A stretch of 64,000 nucleotides of DNA from Panacagrimonas sp963975245 (GTDB lineage Bacteria; Pseudomonadota; Gammaproteobacteria; Nevskiales; Nevskiaceae), in NCBI GenBank assembly GCA_963975245.1, contig CAXBFJ010000004.1, forward strand, positions 124,001 through 188,000. Reading direction: 5' to 3'. The position numbers and the translations under genes were made by a program. A model generated the notes under the pieces. That model was not told the DNA's origin, ran no database searches, and was given only the letters and a program-made list of their open reading frames with translations. This document shows positions 31,832-41,294 of this stretch, piece after piece (positions within the stretch are counted from its first letter, which is position 1; each line of letters begins with the position of its first letter).

Positions 31832-34600
31832 TCAGCGCAAGACCTTGCCCTCCACGTCCAGCACCGTAACTTCACCCAGGCCCATTTCCCGAATCGGCGC
31901 TTCGATCTGGGCCAGATCACCCACAATCACCCAGGTCATTGCGTCGGGATTGATCAGGTTTCTGGCGGCTGCATTGACCGCGTCCACCGTTATCGCCTGC
32001 ACCTCGGGCACCAGATCGTTGTAGTGCGTGTCCTCCAGGCCATACTGCAGGATGCTCAGGTAAGAGGACGCAACATCCTGACTGGTCTCGTTTTCGCCGG
32101 GCAGTCCCACCACAAAATTGTCCGCTGCAAATGCCAGCTCTTCTTCCGTGATGGGCGCATCGCCGATGATGCCGCGCAGTTCCTTCTGGATCTCCTTCAG
32201 CCCATCAACCGTCTTGTCGGCCTGGATATTGGTGTAGATCACGAAGGGGCGCTGGCCTCGGGCCGTCCCCAGAATGCTCCTCGCGCCATAACTCCAATGC
32301 TTGTCCTCGCGCAGGTTGAGGTTGAGGCGCGACACAAACAGACCGCCCAGAACTGAGCTCGCCAGATTCATTGCCGTGTCTTCCGGATCTGATTTGGGCG
32401 GCGCCAGATCTGCCCCTAACAGCAAGGTCTGCGACGCCCCGGTCTTGTTGATCAGGAAAAGGCGCGGCTGGCTTGCACGTTCGACTTGCGCAATGGTCTT
32501 GAGCTGCAGCGGACGCTCGGGCGCTTTCCAGTTGCCAAAACGCTTCTCCAGAATCGGCTCGATATCAGCCAGCGTGGTGTCGCCAACCACCAGAATGCGC
32601 GCATTGTCGGGACGAATCCATTGCACATGGAAAGCGCGCAGATCATCAATGCTCATCGCCTTGACTGCCTCTTCGCTGCCATTGCCCGAGCGCGTGCCGG
32701 CGTACACGTGATCCTTGCCGTACAGCAACGCGGGGTACAGCCGCGTGGCGATGCCCTGCGGCTGGGACTTTTCCTGAGCGATGGCGGCGAGGCGTTGCTG
32801 GCGCAGGCGTGACAATTCCTCTTCGTCAAAGCGCGGGCGGATCACCATGTCGGACAGCAGATCCAGGGATTCGGGCAGACGTTCGGTCAATGCATTCATC
32901 AGCACAAACGAGCTGTCCTGATTCGATTGCGTGCCAATCTGCACGGCCAGCTCTTCCTGGCGCTGCGCCAGAGCCAGGGAATCGCGTTTTCCTGCGCCCT
33001 CGTCGAGCATGTCCAAGGTCATCTTGGCCGTTCCCGGAAGCACGGAATCAGCTGCGTAGCCAGCATCAAACAACAGCGCCACCTGGACCACCGGCGCGGC
33101 ATGACGCTCAGCCAGGATCACTTCAATGCCGTTGGACAGATGGGAACGCTGCAGCGGCGGAAGCTCCAGTGCCGGCGGCTCTCCCACCTGCGGAAGCTGG
33201 CTGCGATCAGCATCCTGCCCGGAGGCCTGATACTCCGGGAAAGGCTCCACGGTCATGACGAACTGACCATCAGACAACCAGTCACGTGCGGACGCCCCGA
33301 CCTGCTTGGGGGTGGCAGTGGCTATCCATTTGAACTCGCGCTTGTACCAGTCGGCACTGCCGCAATAGACCTCGTAACGGGCCAGCGTGGCGGACTTGCC
33401 GCCGAAACCGTCAATACGCTCCAGCCCGCGAACGAAGTCGGCCTCGAAGTTGGTGCGCACTCGTTCCAGCTCTTCGGCATCAGGCCCTTCTGCCAGGAAT
33501 CTGGCCAGCTCTTCGTCGATGGCCTGCTCAACCTTGGCAGGATCAACCCCCGGCGCGACCATCGCGTCGATGGTGAATTGCGACCCGATCTCGAACGGGC
33601 CAAGCCCAGCGCTGACCGAAGTCGCAATGCGGTCCTGATACACCAGCCGTCGATGTAGCCGGCTGGTCTTGCCACCTGCGAGCACGTCGGCGGCCAGGCT
33701 CAGGTAGTTGGTTTCTTCGGCGCAGAAGCCTGGCACGTTCCAGATTTTCTGGATGCGCGCCTGCGGTACGCGGTCCTGCATCGTGGCGCGCTTGGTACCG
33801 CTCATCTTGGCCACCCATGGACCGTGGCGGGCTCGCGTGGGCCCAGGGGCGATATCGCCAAAGTAATGCTCAACCTTCTTCTTGACCACCGCCGGGTCCA
33901 CATCTCCGGCGATGACCAACACTGCATTGGCAGCGCCGTAGTTGGCCGCAAACCACTGTTTGACATCGTCTACCGTGGCGGCATTGAGATCCGCTTCGGA
34001 ACCAATCGACGTCCAGCTGTAGGGGTGCTCCGAAGGATAGGTTGCCGCTGCGATGTAATCGTCCATGCGCCCGTAGGGACGGTTCTCTCCCTCGCGCTTT
34101 TCATTGAGAACCACCTCGCGCTGTTCGTCGAGTTTTTCCTGTGTGATCACGCCGCTCAGGTGGCCCATGCGGTCGGACTCCAGCCACAGGGCCAGATCGA
34201 GCGCAGACGTTGGCACGTTCTGAAAATAATTCGTACGGTCGTACCAGGTGGTGCCATTCATCTTGCTGGCGCCGACTGCCTCCAAGGGCCTGAAAAATTC
34301 GTCGTCGTGATTCTCTGAGCCATTGAACATCAGGTGCTCAAACAGATGCGCGAATCCCGTGCGACCGGGACGCTCATCCTTGCTGCCGACGTGATACCAG
34401 ATGTTCACCGCAACAATGGGCACCTTGTGATCTTCATGGATCAGCAAGGTCAGACCATTGGGCAGGATATGCTTCTGGTAGGGAATATCCGGGTTGAATG
34501 CAGCATCGGCAGACTTCTTGCCAGCCGCCATGCTCGGCCCTGCAACCGACAATCCGAGAATCAGGCAGGCTAATGCAGCGGCACGCAACTTGTGTCTCAT
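31832..34600 (-). CDS. M16 family zinc peptidase (pitrilysin-like, two-repeat)
   Basis: A 922-residue secreted peptidase. The signal peptide ends near SMAAGKK (residues 1-27). The inverted zinc motif HLFEH at residues 85-89, with the distal glutamate in REVVLNEKREGENRP, marks the active N-terminal half. The second, catalytically inert half repeats the fold (SNGIEVILAERHAAPVVQVALLFDAG), as in M16B/C proteins. Such periplasmic enzymes degrade peptides; substrate unknown. Length is about normal for the fused form. It is divergent from ampD. Confidence 0.92.
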   Translation of the reverse strand: MRHKLRAAALACLILGLSVAGPSMAAGKKSADAAFNPDIPYQKHILPNGLTLLIHEDHKVPIVAVNIWYHVGSKDERPGRTGFAHLFEHLMFNGSENHDDEFFRPLEAVGASKMNGTTWYDRTNYFQNVPTSALDLALWLESDRMGHLSGVITQEKLDEQREVVLNEKREGENRPYGRMDDYIAAATYPSEHPYSWTSIGSEADLNAATVDDVKQWFAANYGAANAVLVIAGDVDPAVVKKKVEHYFGDIAPGPTRARHGPWVAKMSGTKRATMQDRVPQARIQKIWNVPGFCAEETNYLSLAADVLAGGKTSRLHRRLVYQDRIATSVSAGLGPFEIGSQFTIDAMVAPGVDPAKVEQAIDEELARFLAEGPDAEELERVRTNFEADFVRGLERIDGFGGKSATLARYEVYCGSADWYKREFKWIATATPKQVGASARDWLSDGQFVMTVEPFPEYQASGQDADRSQLPQVGEPPALELPPLQRSHLSNGIEVILAERHAAPVVQVALLFDAGYAADSVLPGTAKMTLDMLDEGAGKRDSLALAQRQEELAVQIGTQSNQDSSFVLMNALTERLPESLDLLSDMVIRPRFDEEELSRLRQQRLAAIAQEKSQPQGIATRLYPALLYGKDHVYAGTRSGNGSEEAVKAMSIDDLRAFHVQWIRPDNARILVVGDTTLADIEPILEKRFGNWKAPERPLQLKTIAQVERASQPRLFLINKTGASQTLLLGADLAPPKSDPEDTAMNLASSVLGGLFVSRLNLNLREDKHWSYGARSILGTARGQRPFVIYTNIQADKTVDGLKEIQKELRGIIGDAPITEEELAFAADNFVVGLPGENETSQDVASSYLSILQYGLEDTHYNDLVPEVQAITVDAVNAAARNLINPDAMTWVIVGDLAQIEAPIREMGLGEVTVLDVEGKVLR

Positions 34601-34653
34601 GAAAAAGCTCCGGGTAATTTAATCTTGCGGCAGTACGATGCGGACGATAGAAC

Positions 34654-35229
34654 ATGAAAGTCGATAGTGGTTCCGTTTGCAGGGTAGATGACGAGCATCG
34701 TCTGCAAACCGTGACACGCCGAATCGCATCACCCTACTACGATGCGCGACCCATCGCGGATGACATCCGTCTGGTCGTCATCCACGCGATTTCGCTGCCG
34801 CCGGACGAATTCGGTGGGCCATGGATTGATGATTTGTTCGCCGGCACACTCGACTTCAGCGCACACCCCTACTTTGAAACCTTGCGCGACATGCGCGTCT
34901 CAGCGCATCTGTGCATTTTTCGCGACGGCAGCATCAGCCAGTATGTGCCGTTTGATCAACGTGCCTGGCATGCGGGTAAATCATCCTGGCAAGGGCGCGA
35001 GGTGTGCAATGATTTTTCCATCGGCATCGAGTTGGAAGGCTGTGACACACAGCCCTTCGAGCCGGTTCAGTACGAACAACTCGCGCGCAGCCTGAAGGCC
35101 CTGTTCAAGCGATATCCGCATTTGAGCAGCGCGACTCTGGCCGGTCATTCCGATATTGCACCCGATCGCAAGACAGACCCTGGCCCGCATTTTGACTGGT
35201 CCCTGTTGCGGAGCCTGTTGCTGGGTTAG
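34654..35229 (+). CDS. ampD: 1,6-anhydro-N-acetylmuramyl-L-alanine amidase AmpD
   Basis: A 191-residue cytoplasmic zinc amidase that strips the stem peptide from anhydro-muropeptides during cell-wall recycling. Zinc ligands are His44 (VVIHAISLPP), His165 (LAGHSDIAPDRKTDPG) and Asp175. The YVPFDQRAWHAG and SIGIELEG motifs are also present. AmpD activity keeps AmpR-dependent beta-lactamase low where AmpR exists; no ampR or ampC is seen here. ampE follows after 10 bp. Confidence 0.95.
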   Translation: MKVDSGSVCRVDDEHRLQTVTRRIASPYYDARPIADDIRLVVIHAISLPPDEFGGPWIDDLFAGTLDFSAHPYFETLRDMRVSAHLCIFRDGSISQYVPFDQRAWHAGKSSWQGREVCNDFSIGIELEGCDTQPFEPVQYEQLARSLKALFKRYPHLSSATLAGHSDIAPDRKTDPGPHFDWSLLRSLLLG

Positions 35230-35239
35230 CCTGCACCGC

Positions 35240-36127
35240 ATGACACTGGTTGCCATCATCGTTGCACTCATCGTGGAGCGCATCACCGGTCACCTGCCGG
35301 AGTGGGCCTCGCCGCGCGTCCTGCGTAATTATCTGGCGGCACTGCGATGGATGCTGCCTGTCCAGCGCCTGTGGCACAGCATGTTTTCGATCGTGCTGAT
35401 CATGGCGCCGCCACTGGCCCTGATCTGGTGGCTGCAGCAGAACATGCTGGAACCCATACCCGACATCCTCCTGTCCGGCTTCACCCTGATCCTGTGTCTG
35501 GGCCCGCGTGATCTGGCCGAAGATGTTCGCCGCTGGCTAGACGCGCGCGCCTCGGAAGATCACGAAACCGCCATCCGCATCGGCCGGCTCCTGCAACAGG
35601 GGCCGGGCCGGCTGAGCGAGGTCAAGGGCCCCAGTTCGCGAAACCTGCTTGGCGCCTTGTTCATCCAGTCACATGAACGTCTGTTTGGCGTACTGCTCTG
35701 GTTCCTGTTTCTGGGGCCGATCGGCGCGGTGTTTTACCGGATCGTGAGTCGTCTGCCGCGGCTCCTGCACGAATGGGAAGAAAACTCCCGCGCCGTGGTT
35801 GCAGCGGAGAATCTGCATGCTCTGGCCGCCTGGCTGCCCGCGCGGCTGACCGCGGCCCTGTTCGGGCTGGCGGGTAGCCTGGATGATGCCATTGCCGAAT
35901 ACCGCAGGCTCGCTCACCAAACCTTGCTGGGCTGGCGCAATCGCACATGGGCCGTGTTGGCGGAAGTCGCCTCTGGCGCCGTCGAGTTCGAAAACAAGAA
36001 TGGCGGCACGGAAGTTCCGGCGACGCTGGAACTGGCGGCGCGCGAAGTGCTCGGCATGCAGTTTCGAGCGCTGATGATCCTGCTGGCATTGGTTGCGCTT
36101 TCGACCAGCGGCAGCTTCTTCGCATGA
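35240..36127 (+). CDS. ampE: AmpE-like regulatory signalling modulator
   Basis: A 295-residue inner-membrane protein with about four hydrophobic segments (TLVAIIVALIVERITG at the N-terminus; MFSIVLIMAPPLALIWWL; LFGVLLWFLFLGPIGAVFYRIVSRL; and the C-terminal ALMILLALVALST). The sequence LCLGPRDLAEDVRR and the cobD/CbiB-like framework fit AmpE, the membrane partner of AmpD in muropeptide sensing. The start at 35240 was chosen over an ORF opening inside ampD. Its stop overlaps the btuF start (ATGA). Confidence 0.88.
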   Translation: MTLVAIIVALIVERITGHLPEWASPRVLRNYLAALRWMLPVQRLWHSMFSIVLIMAPPLALIWWLQQNMLEPIPDILLSGFTLILCLGPRDLAEDVRRWLDARASEDHETAIRIGRLLQQGPGRLSEVKGPSSRNLLGALFIQSHERLFGVLLWFLFLGPIGAVFYRIVSRLPRLLHEWEENSRAVVAAENLHALAAWLPARLTAALFGLAGSLDDAIAEYRRLAHQTLLGWRNRTWAVLAEVASGAVEFENKNGGTEVPATLELAAREVLGMQFRALMILLALVALSTSGSFFA

Positions 36128-36960
36128 TCCGATGGATTCTGCCTGCGGCCTTTCTGCTGCTGGGCAGCTTTCAAGCACAGGCCGCGCGGATCATCACGCT
36201 GGCACCGCATCTGGCCGAGATGGTGTGCACGGTTGGCGCTTGCGATGAGCTGGTCGGCACCATCAATTTCTCGGATTTTCCGGAACAGGTAAAAGCCCTG
36301 CCGCGGATCGGGGACGCCAGGGCCATCAATCTTGAACAGGTACTGAGCCTGCAACCCGATCTGATCCTGAGCTGGGACGGCGGCACGCCCGAACAGACCG
36401 TGGCGCGGCTGCGGGGTCTGGGATTACGGGTTGAGCCTATCCGCGTCCAGACGCTGGCCGATGTCGGTCTTGCGCTGCTGCGAATCGGCGCGCTGCTGGG
36501 CCGGGAAGATGCGGCCTGCCAGGTGCAGGGCGCGTTCGAGCAGAAGATTGACAGCTTACGAGAGCGATACCAGCACGCCACACCCATCCGGGTGATGTAC
36601 CAGCTCGAACCTGAGCCGGTTTACACCATCAATGCAGATTCACCGATCAGCGGCGCCATCGAACTCTGCGGCGCCGAGAACATCTTTGCCGACTACAAGC
36701 ATCTGGCCGGGCCGGTCTCACGTGAAGCCGTCATTGCAGCAGACCCCGATGTCATCATCTTCGGCAAGCAGGATGATACCGACGGTATTCGGCGCGGCTG
36801 GGCGCGATTTCCGGGCATGCGCGCGCGACGCTCGGACAATCTGATTGGCGTGGATGCCGACACCCTGGCTCGCGCTACCACGCGCATGGCTATCGGGACT
36901 GAGAAGCTTTGCGCCGTGCTGGACCAGGCGCGCAAACGGATTCAGCAGCTTGCGGAGTAG
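36124..36960 (+). CDS. btuF: Periplasmic cobalamin-binding protein (BtuF-like)
   Basis: A 278-residue substrate-binding protein with signal peptide MIRWILPAAFLLLGSFQAQA. The BtuF/helical-backbone fold is marked by ARIITLAPHLAEMVCTVGACDELVG, INLEQVLSLQPDLILSWDGGTP and a C-terminal ADPDVIIFGKQ. It delivers B12 to a BtuCD permease, which is not in this window; heme or siderophore binding is less likely given the adjacent cobalamin genes. It is translationally coupled to ampE by a 4-bp overlap. Confidence 0.85.
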   Translation: MIRWILPAAFLLLGSFQAQAARIITLAPHLAEMVCTVGACDELVGTINFSDFPEQVKALPRIGDARAINLEQVLSLQPDLILSWDGGTPEQTVARLRGLGLRVEPIRVQTLADVGLALLRIGALLGREDAACQVQGAFEQKIDSLRERYQHATPIRVMYQLEPEPVYTINADSPISGAIELCGAENIFADYKHLAGPVSREAVIAADPDVIIFGKQDDTDGIRRGWARFPGMRARRSDNLIGVDADTLARATTRMAIGTEKLCAVLDQARKRIQQLAE

Positions 36961-36984
36961 CGAGACTCCGGCTGCCGTGTGAAA

Positions 36985-37557
36985 TCAGGCTTTGGGCGGC
37001 TTGCCCTTTTCGCGCGGCCCACGGTTCCACCCCGACTCAGCAGCGCCATCGGCGCGACCCAGCGTACGGGCCACCACGAACAGGTAATCCGAAAGCCGGT
37101 TGAGCACCTTGGTGACCGGCGCATTGACCGGCTCGATCTCGTGCAGGGCCCAGGCCGAACGCTCGGCGCGACGCGCCACGGTCCGCGCCACATGGCAGGC
37201 GGCGGTGGCCGGACTGCCGCCTGGCATGATGAATTCCTTGAGCGGCGGCAGTGCCTCATTGAGATCTTCCAGTGCCTGATCAAAACCCAGCACGTCCTCA
37301 TCCTTGACCAACTGCCCACCAGGCATCGACAACTCTCCGCCCAGATTGAACAGCAGCTGCTGGGTGGAGGTGAGCTTCTCGCGCACCGCTTCCGGCAGCG
37401 GATGCGTCAGCACCACGCCGATCTGCGAATTCAGCTCATCCACATCGCCCATCGCGCAGACACGCAGATGGTGTTTGGCGATGCGCGTACCGGTAGTGAG
37501 GCCGGTGGTTCCGGCATCACCCGTTCGCGTGGCGATCTTGCTGAGTCGGTTACCCAT
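36985..37557 (-). CDS. Cob(I)alamin adenosyltransferase, PduO type
   Basis: A 190-residue enzyme adding the 5'-deoxyadenosyl group of ATP to cob(I)alamin. The PduO-type N-terminal ATP motif is IATRTGDAGTTGLTTGTRIAK, followed by MGDVDELNSQIGV and the core CHVARTVARRAERS and LNRLSDYLFVVAR. The C-terminus is a short basic tail. It is convergent with btuF (24 bp between stops), so cobalamin uptake and activation genes sit together, although on opposite strands. Confidence 0.93.
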   Translation of the reverse strand: MGNRLSKIATRTGDAGTTGLTTGTRIAKHHLRVCAMGDVDELNSQIGVVLTHPLPEAVREKLTSTQQLLFNLGGELSMPGGQLVKDEDVLGFDQALEDLNEALPPLKEFIMPGGSPATAACHVARTVARRAERSAWALHEIEPVNAPVTKVLNRLSDYLFVVARTLGRADGAAESGWNRGPREKGKPPKA

Positions 37558-37651
37558 GTCTACAACTCCTGAGAACGAACGCGCGACTGCATTCTTTGAA
37601 AGTTGAGCGCGTCACCGCCGACAGTGCGGGAATGACGCGCTTAGAGAATCC

Positions 37652-39490
37652 TTACAGACTGTACCCGAGCGTCACGTAGCCCGTCGCACCTGGCTGGTTG
37701 AACCCGGCTGCGGTCTGGTAGTCCTTGTCCAGGACATTCTCGACGCGGAACTGCAGGCTGATGTTTTGATCCAGCCTGATACCGGCACCCAGATTGAGCA
37801 GCGCATAGCCGCCGTTGCGAGCGACACCGATATCGCGTCGATCACCGCTGCCCAGCACGTCTGCTGCCAGATAGGTCTTGTCACCAAAGTGGCGCGCGAT
37901 TCGTGCTGACAATGATTTTCTTGCGCGACGCAGCAAAAGCTCATCGGTGTCGCGGTCTTCCGGTCGCTGCAGAATGCCGCTCAGTGAGGCACGCCATTGT
38001 GCGCTCTCGAAGCGCCAGCTCAGCTCACCGCCGATGTTGCGGTAGTTGTCGATGTTGACAGCGCGGAATCCAAAGTCCACGTTCGGGTCGTTCGCGGGAC
38101 TGAAGGCGACGGTGATCAGATCATCAACCTGTGCATGGAAAGCGCGCAGATCGATGACCTGATGACGCCCGATACCCTGACGCAGGCCAATCTCATAATT
38201 GGTGGCCTCTTCCGGCTCCAGGTCCGGGTTACCGCCAAAACCGAAGCGGTCGGTGGCGTCCGGGGCACGAAAACCCGTACCCGCCGAGGCGATCAGCTTG
38301 GTAGCCGAGAACAGGTCAAAGCCATATTCAAGATTCCAGTTGATCTGGCTGCCAAAGCCTTCGTAATCGGAAAAATTAACCGCCGCTGACAGGTGGTTGC
38401 GGCCGATGCTGATCTCGTCCTGCAGGAAGCCGGCAAGAATCTCGCGCTTCTCTTCGATGACGGTCCCGAAGGACAGCGCATCGACTTTCTCACGTGCAGC
38501 CGATGCGCCGAAGCTCAGGCGATGGGCCTGACCCAGTTGCACAATGTTGTGCCAGTCGCCCATTGGCCGCGTGGTGCGCACGTAACCAAACTCGCCGAGG
38601 AAGTTGGCCTGGTTCTGCTGGATGTCATCTTCAGACCGGGAGATGGTGAGCTGGCTATTCCAGATGCGATGCGGGCTGAGCTTGATGCCAACCGCGCCAA
38701 TGCTGTTATGAAAATCCTGATCCAGCGGCGCACCGAACGCACCACACGAGCTGAAGTACTCAGCATTGCCCTTTGCGCTCCAGACGCGACCGAACAATTC
38801 GGCGCTTTCACCCACTCGAGCCTTGCCCCGCACATTGAGCGAAGTGTTGTCGTAGCCACGGTCAACACTCGAACCCGCACAGGCTGGAATGCCGTCAGTG
38901 GTGGATTGCTGGACGCCCAGGTTCAAGCTCTTGTCTGCATCGCCGTAACCCAGGTTCACCGCGCCATTGAAGCTGGATTCGCCACCGGCTTGAATCGAGG
39001 CATCCAGCGTCGGTTCTTCGGCTTCACGGGTGATGATGTTGATGACACCGGCAATGGCATCTGATCCGTACAGCGTCGAACGCGGGCCGCGCACCACTTC
39101 AATGCGCTCGATCATGTGCGGTGCGATGTTTTGCAAGGCCGCGCCGCCCGAGGTCGCCGGGTTGACCCGAACGCCGTCGATCAGAACCAGCGTGTGATTG
39201 GATTCTCCGCCGCGTGTGAACAACGATGTCTGCGCACCGGGTCCGCCGGTGCGGCCCAGATCAATGCCCGCTTCAAATCGCAGAATCTCGGCAATATCCG
39301 TTGCCTGCGCGCGCTCCACTTCCTCGCGTTCAATGACCGTGACCGCGGCCAGTGTCTCCGAGTCTGGCACCGGGGTGCGCGTAGCGGTGACAATCAGTGT
39401 GGGGGTCTCCGGTGCCATGGCCACAATCTGGTCGTCGGCAACGGCAAGCAAGGGCACGAATATCGCGCCTGCAAACAAAAGGCTCTTCAT
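37652..39490 (-). CDS. btuB: TonB-dependent vitamin B12 receptor (BtuB-like)
   Basis: A 612-residue outer-membrane receptor. Signal peptide MKSLLFAGAIFVPLLAVA is followed by a TonB box-like segment (PTLIVTATRTPVP), the plug domain (IAEILRFEAGIDLGRTGGPGAQTSLFTRGG; VEVVRGPRSTLYGSDAIAGVINI), and the 22-strand barrel, ending VTLGYSL with a hydrophobic last strand. It has BtuB length and lies under a cobalamin riboswitch. I chose the ATG at 39490, which has GGAG 7 nt upstream. Confidence 0.92.
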   Translation of the reverse strand: MKSLLFAGAIFVPLLAVADDQIVAMAPETPTLIVTATRTPVPDSETLAAVTVIEREEVERAQATDIAEILRFEAGIDLGRTGGPGAQTSLFTRGGESNHTLVLIDGVRVNPATSGGAALQNIAPHMIERIEVVRGPRSTLYGSDAIAGVINIITREAEEPTLDASIQAGGESSFNGAVNLGYGDADKSLNLGVQQSTTDGIPACAGSSVDRGYDNTSLNVRGKARVGESAELFGRVWSAKGNAEYFSSCGAFGAPLDQDFHNSIGAVGIKLSPHRIWNSQLTISRSEDDIQQNQANFLGEFGYVRTTRPMGDWHNIVQLGQAHRLSFGASAAREKVDALSFGTVIEEKREILAGFLQDEISIGRNHLSAAVNFSDYEGFGSQINWNLEYGFDLFSATKLIASAGTGFRAPDATDRFGFGGNPDLEPEEATNYEIGLRQGIGRHQVIDLRAFHAQVDDLITVAFSPANDPNVDFGFRAVNIDNYRNIGGELSWRFESAQWRASLSGILQRPEDRDTDELLLRRARKSLSARIARHFGDKTYLAADVLGSGDRRDIGVARNGGYALLNLGAGIRLDQNISLQFRVENVLDKDYQTAAGFNQPGATGYVTLGYSL

Positions 39491-39562
39491 TTTCATTCTC
39501 CGGCGGCCACGTCCCCGTGTCCGCCATGGATGGCGTATCAACCCGAACGAAGTCGGGACAGG

Positions 39563-39738
39563 ATGCAGGCCGGTCTCCGGACTCGTGAGCGATTCAGAAG
39601 CGCCTTCCCGGAAATCAGGTTTCCAGTGACGTGATTGCTTCGTCTGTTTCCCACTTACCGTTGCGGGGGCAGTGTCCGAATTGAACGGACTTCCCGTTTA
39701 ATGCCTTGCGCGAGCGCGCAAGACACACCTGCTCGGCG
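39563..39738 (-). promoter_or_regulatory. Cobalamin (AdoCbl) riboswitch upstream of btuB
   Basis: On the minus strand the leader shows the conserved elements in order: GCAGGTGTG near 39721-39732, AACGGGAAGTCC near 39690, CACTGCCCCCGCAACGGTAA near 39660-39680 (the GCCCCCGC core), TCACTGGAAACC near 39625, and the B12 box GTCCGGAGACCGGCCTGC near 39565-39583. The class turns off BtuB synthesis when adenosylcobalamin binds. Boundaries are approximate. It fills most of the 323-bp btuB/tsaD gap. Confidence 0.92.
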
Positions 39739-39813
39739 CATCTTAATGCACCGGCGACGGCGCGACAGTGGCGGAAGCGCTCAGGGCCGGCGAGAGTTTT
39801 GGCGATGCGGGCC

Positions 39814-40836
39814 TCAGGCCGCTGGCGGCAACAGGTCTGACAGTGGCCAGCGCGGCGTGGTGAACAGGGCCTGATCCGGCAAGCGCCCCTCTGTGCGCCG
39901 CTCCCATCCGGCGCGCGCAATCATGGCGGCGTTGTCGGTGCAGAATTCAAAACGCGGAAAGAACAGCTCATAGCCGCGTTCGTCGCAGAGGGTTCGCAGG
40001 CGTTCGCGCAGGCGCTGATTGGCGCCCACCCCGCCGGCGACAATCAACCGCCGCATGCCACTGGCCTGCAAGGCGCGTTCGCACTTGATGGCCAGGGTTT
40101 CGGTCGCGGCCTCCTGAAACCCATGCGCCAGATCCGCCTTTACCTGTGGGTCAGTCGTATCGGACTTGCGCAGCCGGGTGATCACCGCGGTCTTGAGCCC
40201 ACTGAAGCTGAAATCCAGGCCGGGACGATCGGTCATGGGTCGCGGAAACTGATAAACGCCGGGCGTGCCAGATTCCGCGAGCTTGGCCAGGTGCGGGCCG
40301 CCGGGGTAGGGCAGGCCCAGCAGTTTGGCGGTTTTGTCGAAGGCTTCTCCCACCGCATCGTCAAGACTCTCGCCAAGCAGCTCGTAGCGGCCCACGCCCT
40401 GCACCGCGATCAGCATCGTGTGCCCGCCTGAGACCAGCAGCGCAACAAATGGAAAGGCGGGCGCGGGGGTTTCCAGCATGGGGGCCAGCAGATGACCCTC
40501 CATGTGATGCACCGGGATCAGCGGCAGTTGATGGGCAGTTGCGATGCCCGCCGCAACCGAAGCGCCGACCATCAGTGCGCCGATCAGACCCGGGCCGGCG
40601 GTGTAGGCCACGCCTTGCAGGTCTGTGAACCGCACATCAGCGGCGGCGAGGGTTTCGCGGATCAGCGGCGAAATGCGCGCCACATGGTCACGCGAGGCCA
40701 GTTCCGGTACCACGCCTCCATAGCGGGCGTGCAGATCAACCTGCGAATGCAGACGGTGCGCGAGCAAGCCTCGAGCCCCGTCATATACCGCACAGGCCGT
40801 TTCGTCGCAGGAGGTTTCTATTCCAAGAATGGGCAT
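39814..40836 (-). CDS. tsaD: tRNA N6-threonylcarbamoyladenosine transferase TsaD
   Basis: A 340-residue ASKHA-fold enzyme that transfers threonylcarbamoyl to A37 of ANN-decoding tRNAs. Motifs: MPILGIETSCDETACAVYD, the metal-binding HMEGH at His111 and His115, LLVSGGHTMLI, and VAGGVGANQRLRE near the C-terminus. I chose the ATG at 40836 rather than a TTG one codon earlier. It is divergent from rpsU, the classical position next to the macromolecular synthesis operon. Confidence 0.96.
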   Translation of the reverse strand: MPILGIETSCDETACAVYDGARGLLAHRLHSQVDLHARYGGVVPELASRDHVARISPLIRETLAAADVRFTDLQGVAYTAGPGLIGALMVGASVAAGIATAHQLPLIPVHHMEGHLLAPMLETPAPAFPFVALLVSGGHTMLIAVQGVGRYELLGESLDDAVGEAFDKTAKLLGLPYPGGPHLAKLAESGTPGVYQFPRPMTDRPGLDFSFSGLKTAVITRLRKSDTTDPQVKADLAHGFQEAATETLAIKCERALQASGMRRLIVAGGVGANQRLRERLRTLCDERGYELFFPRFEFCTDNAAMIARAGWERRTEGRLPDQALFTTPRWPLSDLLPPAA

Positions 40837-40953
40837 CAATTTGAACCTTGAGTCTTATGCGCTAGTTTGACCGCTTGGCCTGATTTGTTGAATTGAGCCG
40901 GGTCATGATCTGCGGCGTATTTGAGATCGGCTGGCACTTGCTCCTGATGCCAG

Positions 40954-40974
40954 GGCCGCCGCTGAGCGGCGGCC
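40954..40974. repeat. Perfect GC-rich palindrome in the tsaD/rpsU gap
   Basis: GGCCGCCGC at 40954-40962 and GCGGCGGCC at 40966-40974 form a 9-bp stem with a TGA loop, about 95 bp before rpsU. Neither strand has a T-tract, so it is not an ordinary terminator. It may be a REP-like element or part of the rpsU leader. The rest of the 233-bp gap shows nothing clear beyond the rpsU ribosome-binding site. Confidence 0.5.
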
Positions 40975-41069
40975 TGAGAACCCGGTCCGCGCACAACCTT
41001 TGCTTTCTATCCCGCCAAGGCTTAGCATCTGCGCCCTTTTTCCTCCCGCTCAAGGAGCTCAGCCTTCTC

Positions 41070-41285
41070 ATGCCGTCTGTCCGTGTCCGCGAAAACGAAC
41101 CCTTCGAAGTAGCCCTGCGCCGTTTCAAGCGCACTTGTGAAAAAGCCGGTGTCCTCACCGATGTGCGCAAGAAAGAATTCTTTGAAAAGCCCAGCATGGA
41201 GCGCAAACGCAAGCGCGCCGCCGCCGTCAAACGCCAGCAGAAGCGGGTTTCTCGCGATGTGACACGTCGTACACGCATGTATTGA
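41070..41285 (+). CDS. rpsU: 30S ribosomal protein S21
   Basis: A 71-residue, highly basic small-subunit protein: MPSVRVRENEPFEVALRRFK, then KAGVLTDVRKKEFFEKPS and a C-terminal run of Arg and Lys. It helps initiation on canonical messages. The ATG at 41070 has AAGGAG 12 nt upstream, slightly far. It starts the usual rpsU-yqeY-dnaG-rpoD order, which here is interrupted after yqeY. Confidence 0.97.
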   Translation: MPSVRVRENEPFEVALRRFKRTCEKAGVLTDVRKKEFFEKPSMERKRKRAAAVKRQQKRVSRDVTRRTRMY

Positions 41286-41294
41286 TGCTGATTC

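Noticed and set aside
32927..33658. Antisense frame within the M16 peptidase
   Set aside because: It mirrors the peptidase codons and lacks any start signal.
39628..39745. Short coding frames across the cobalamin riboswitch
   Set aside because: The riboswitch elements account for the conservation and no start or product is credible.
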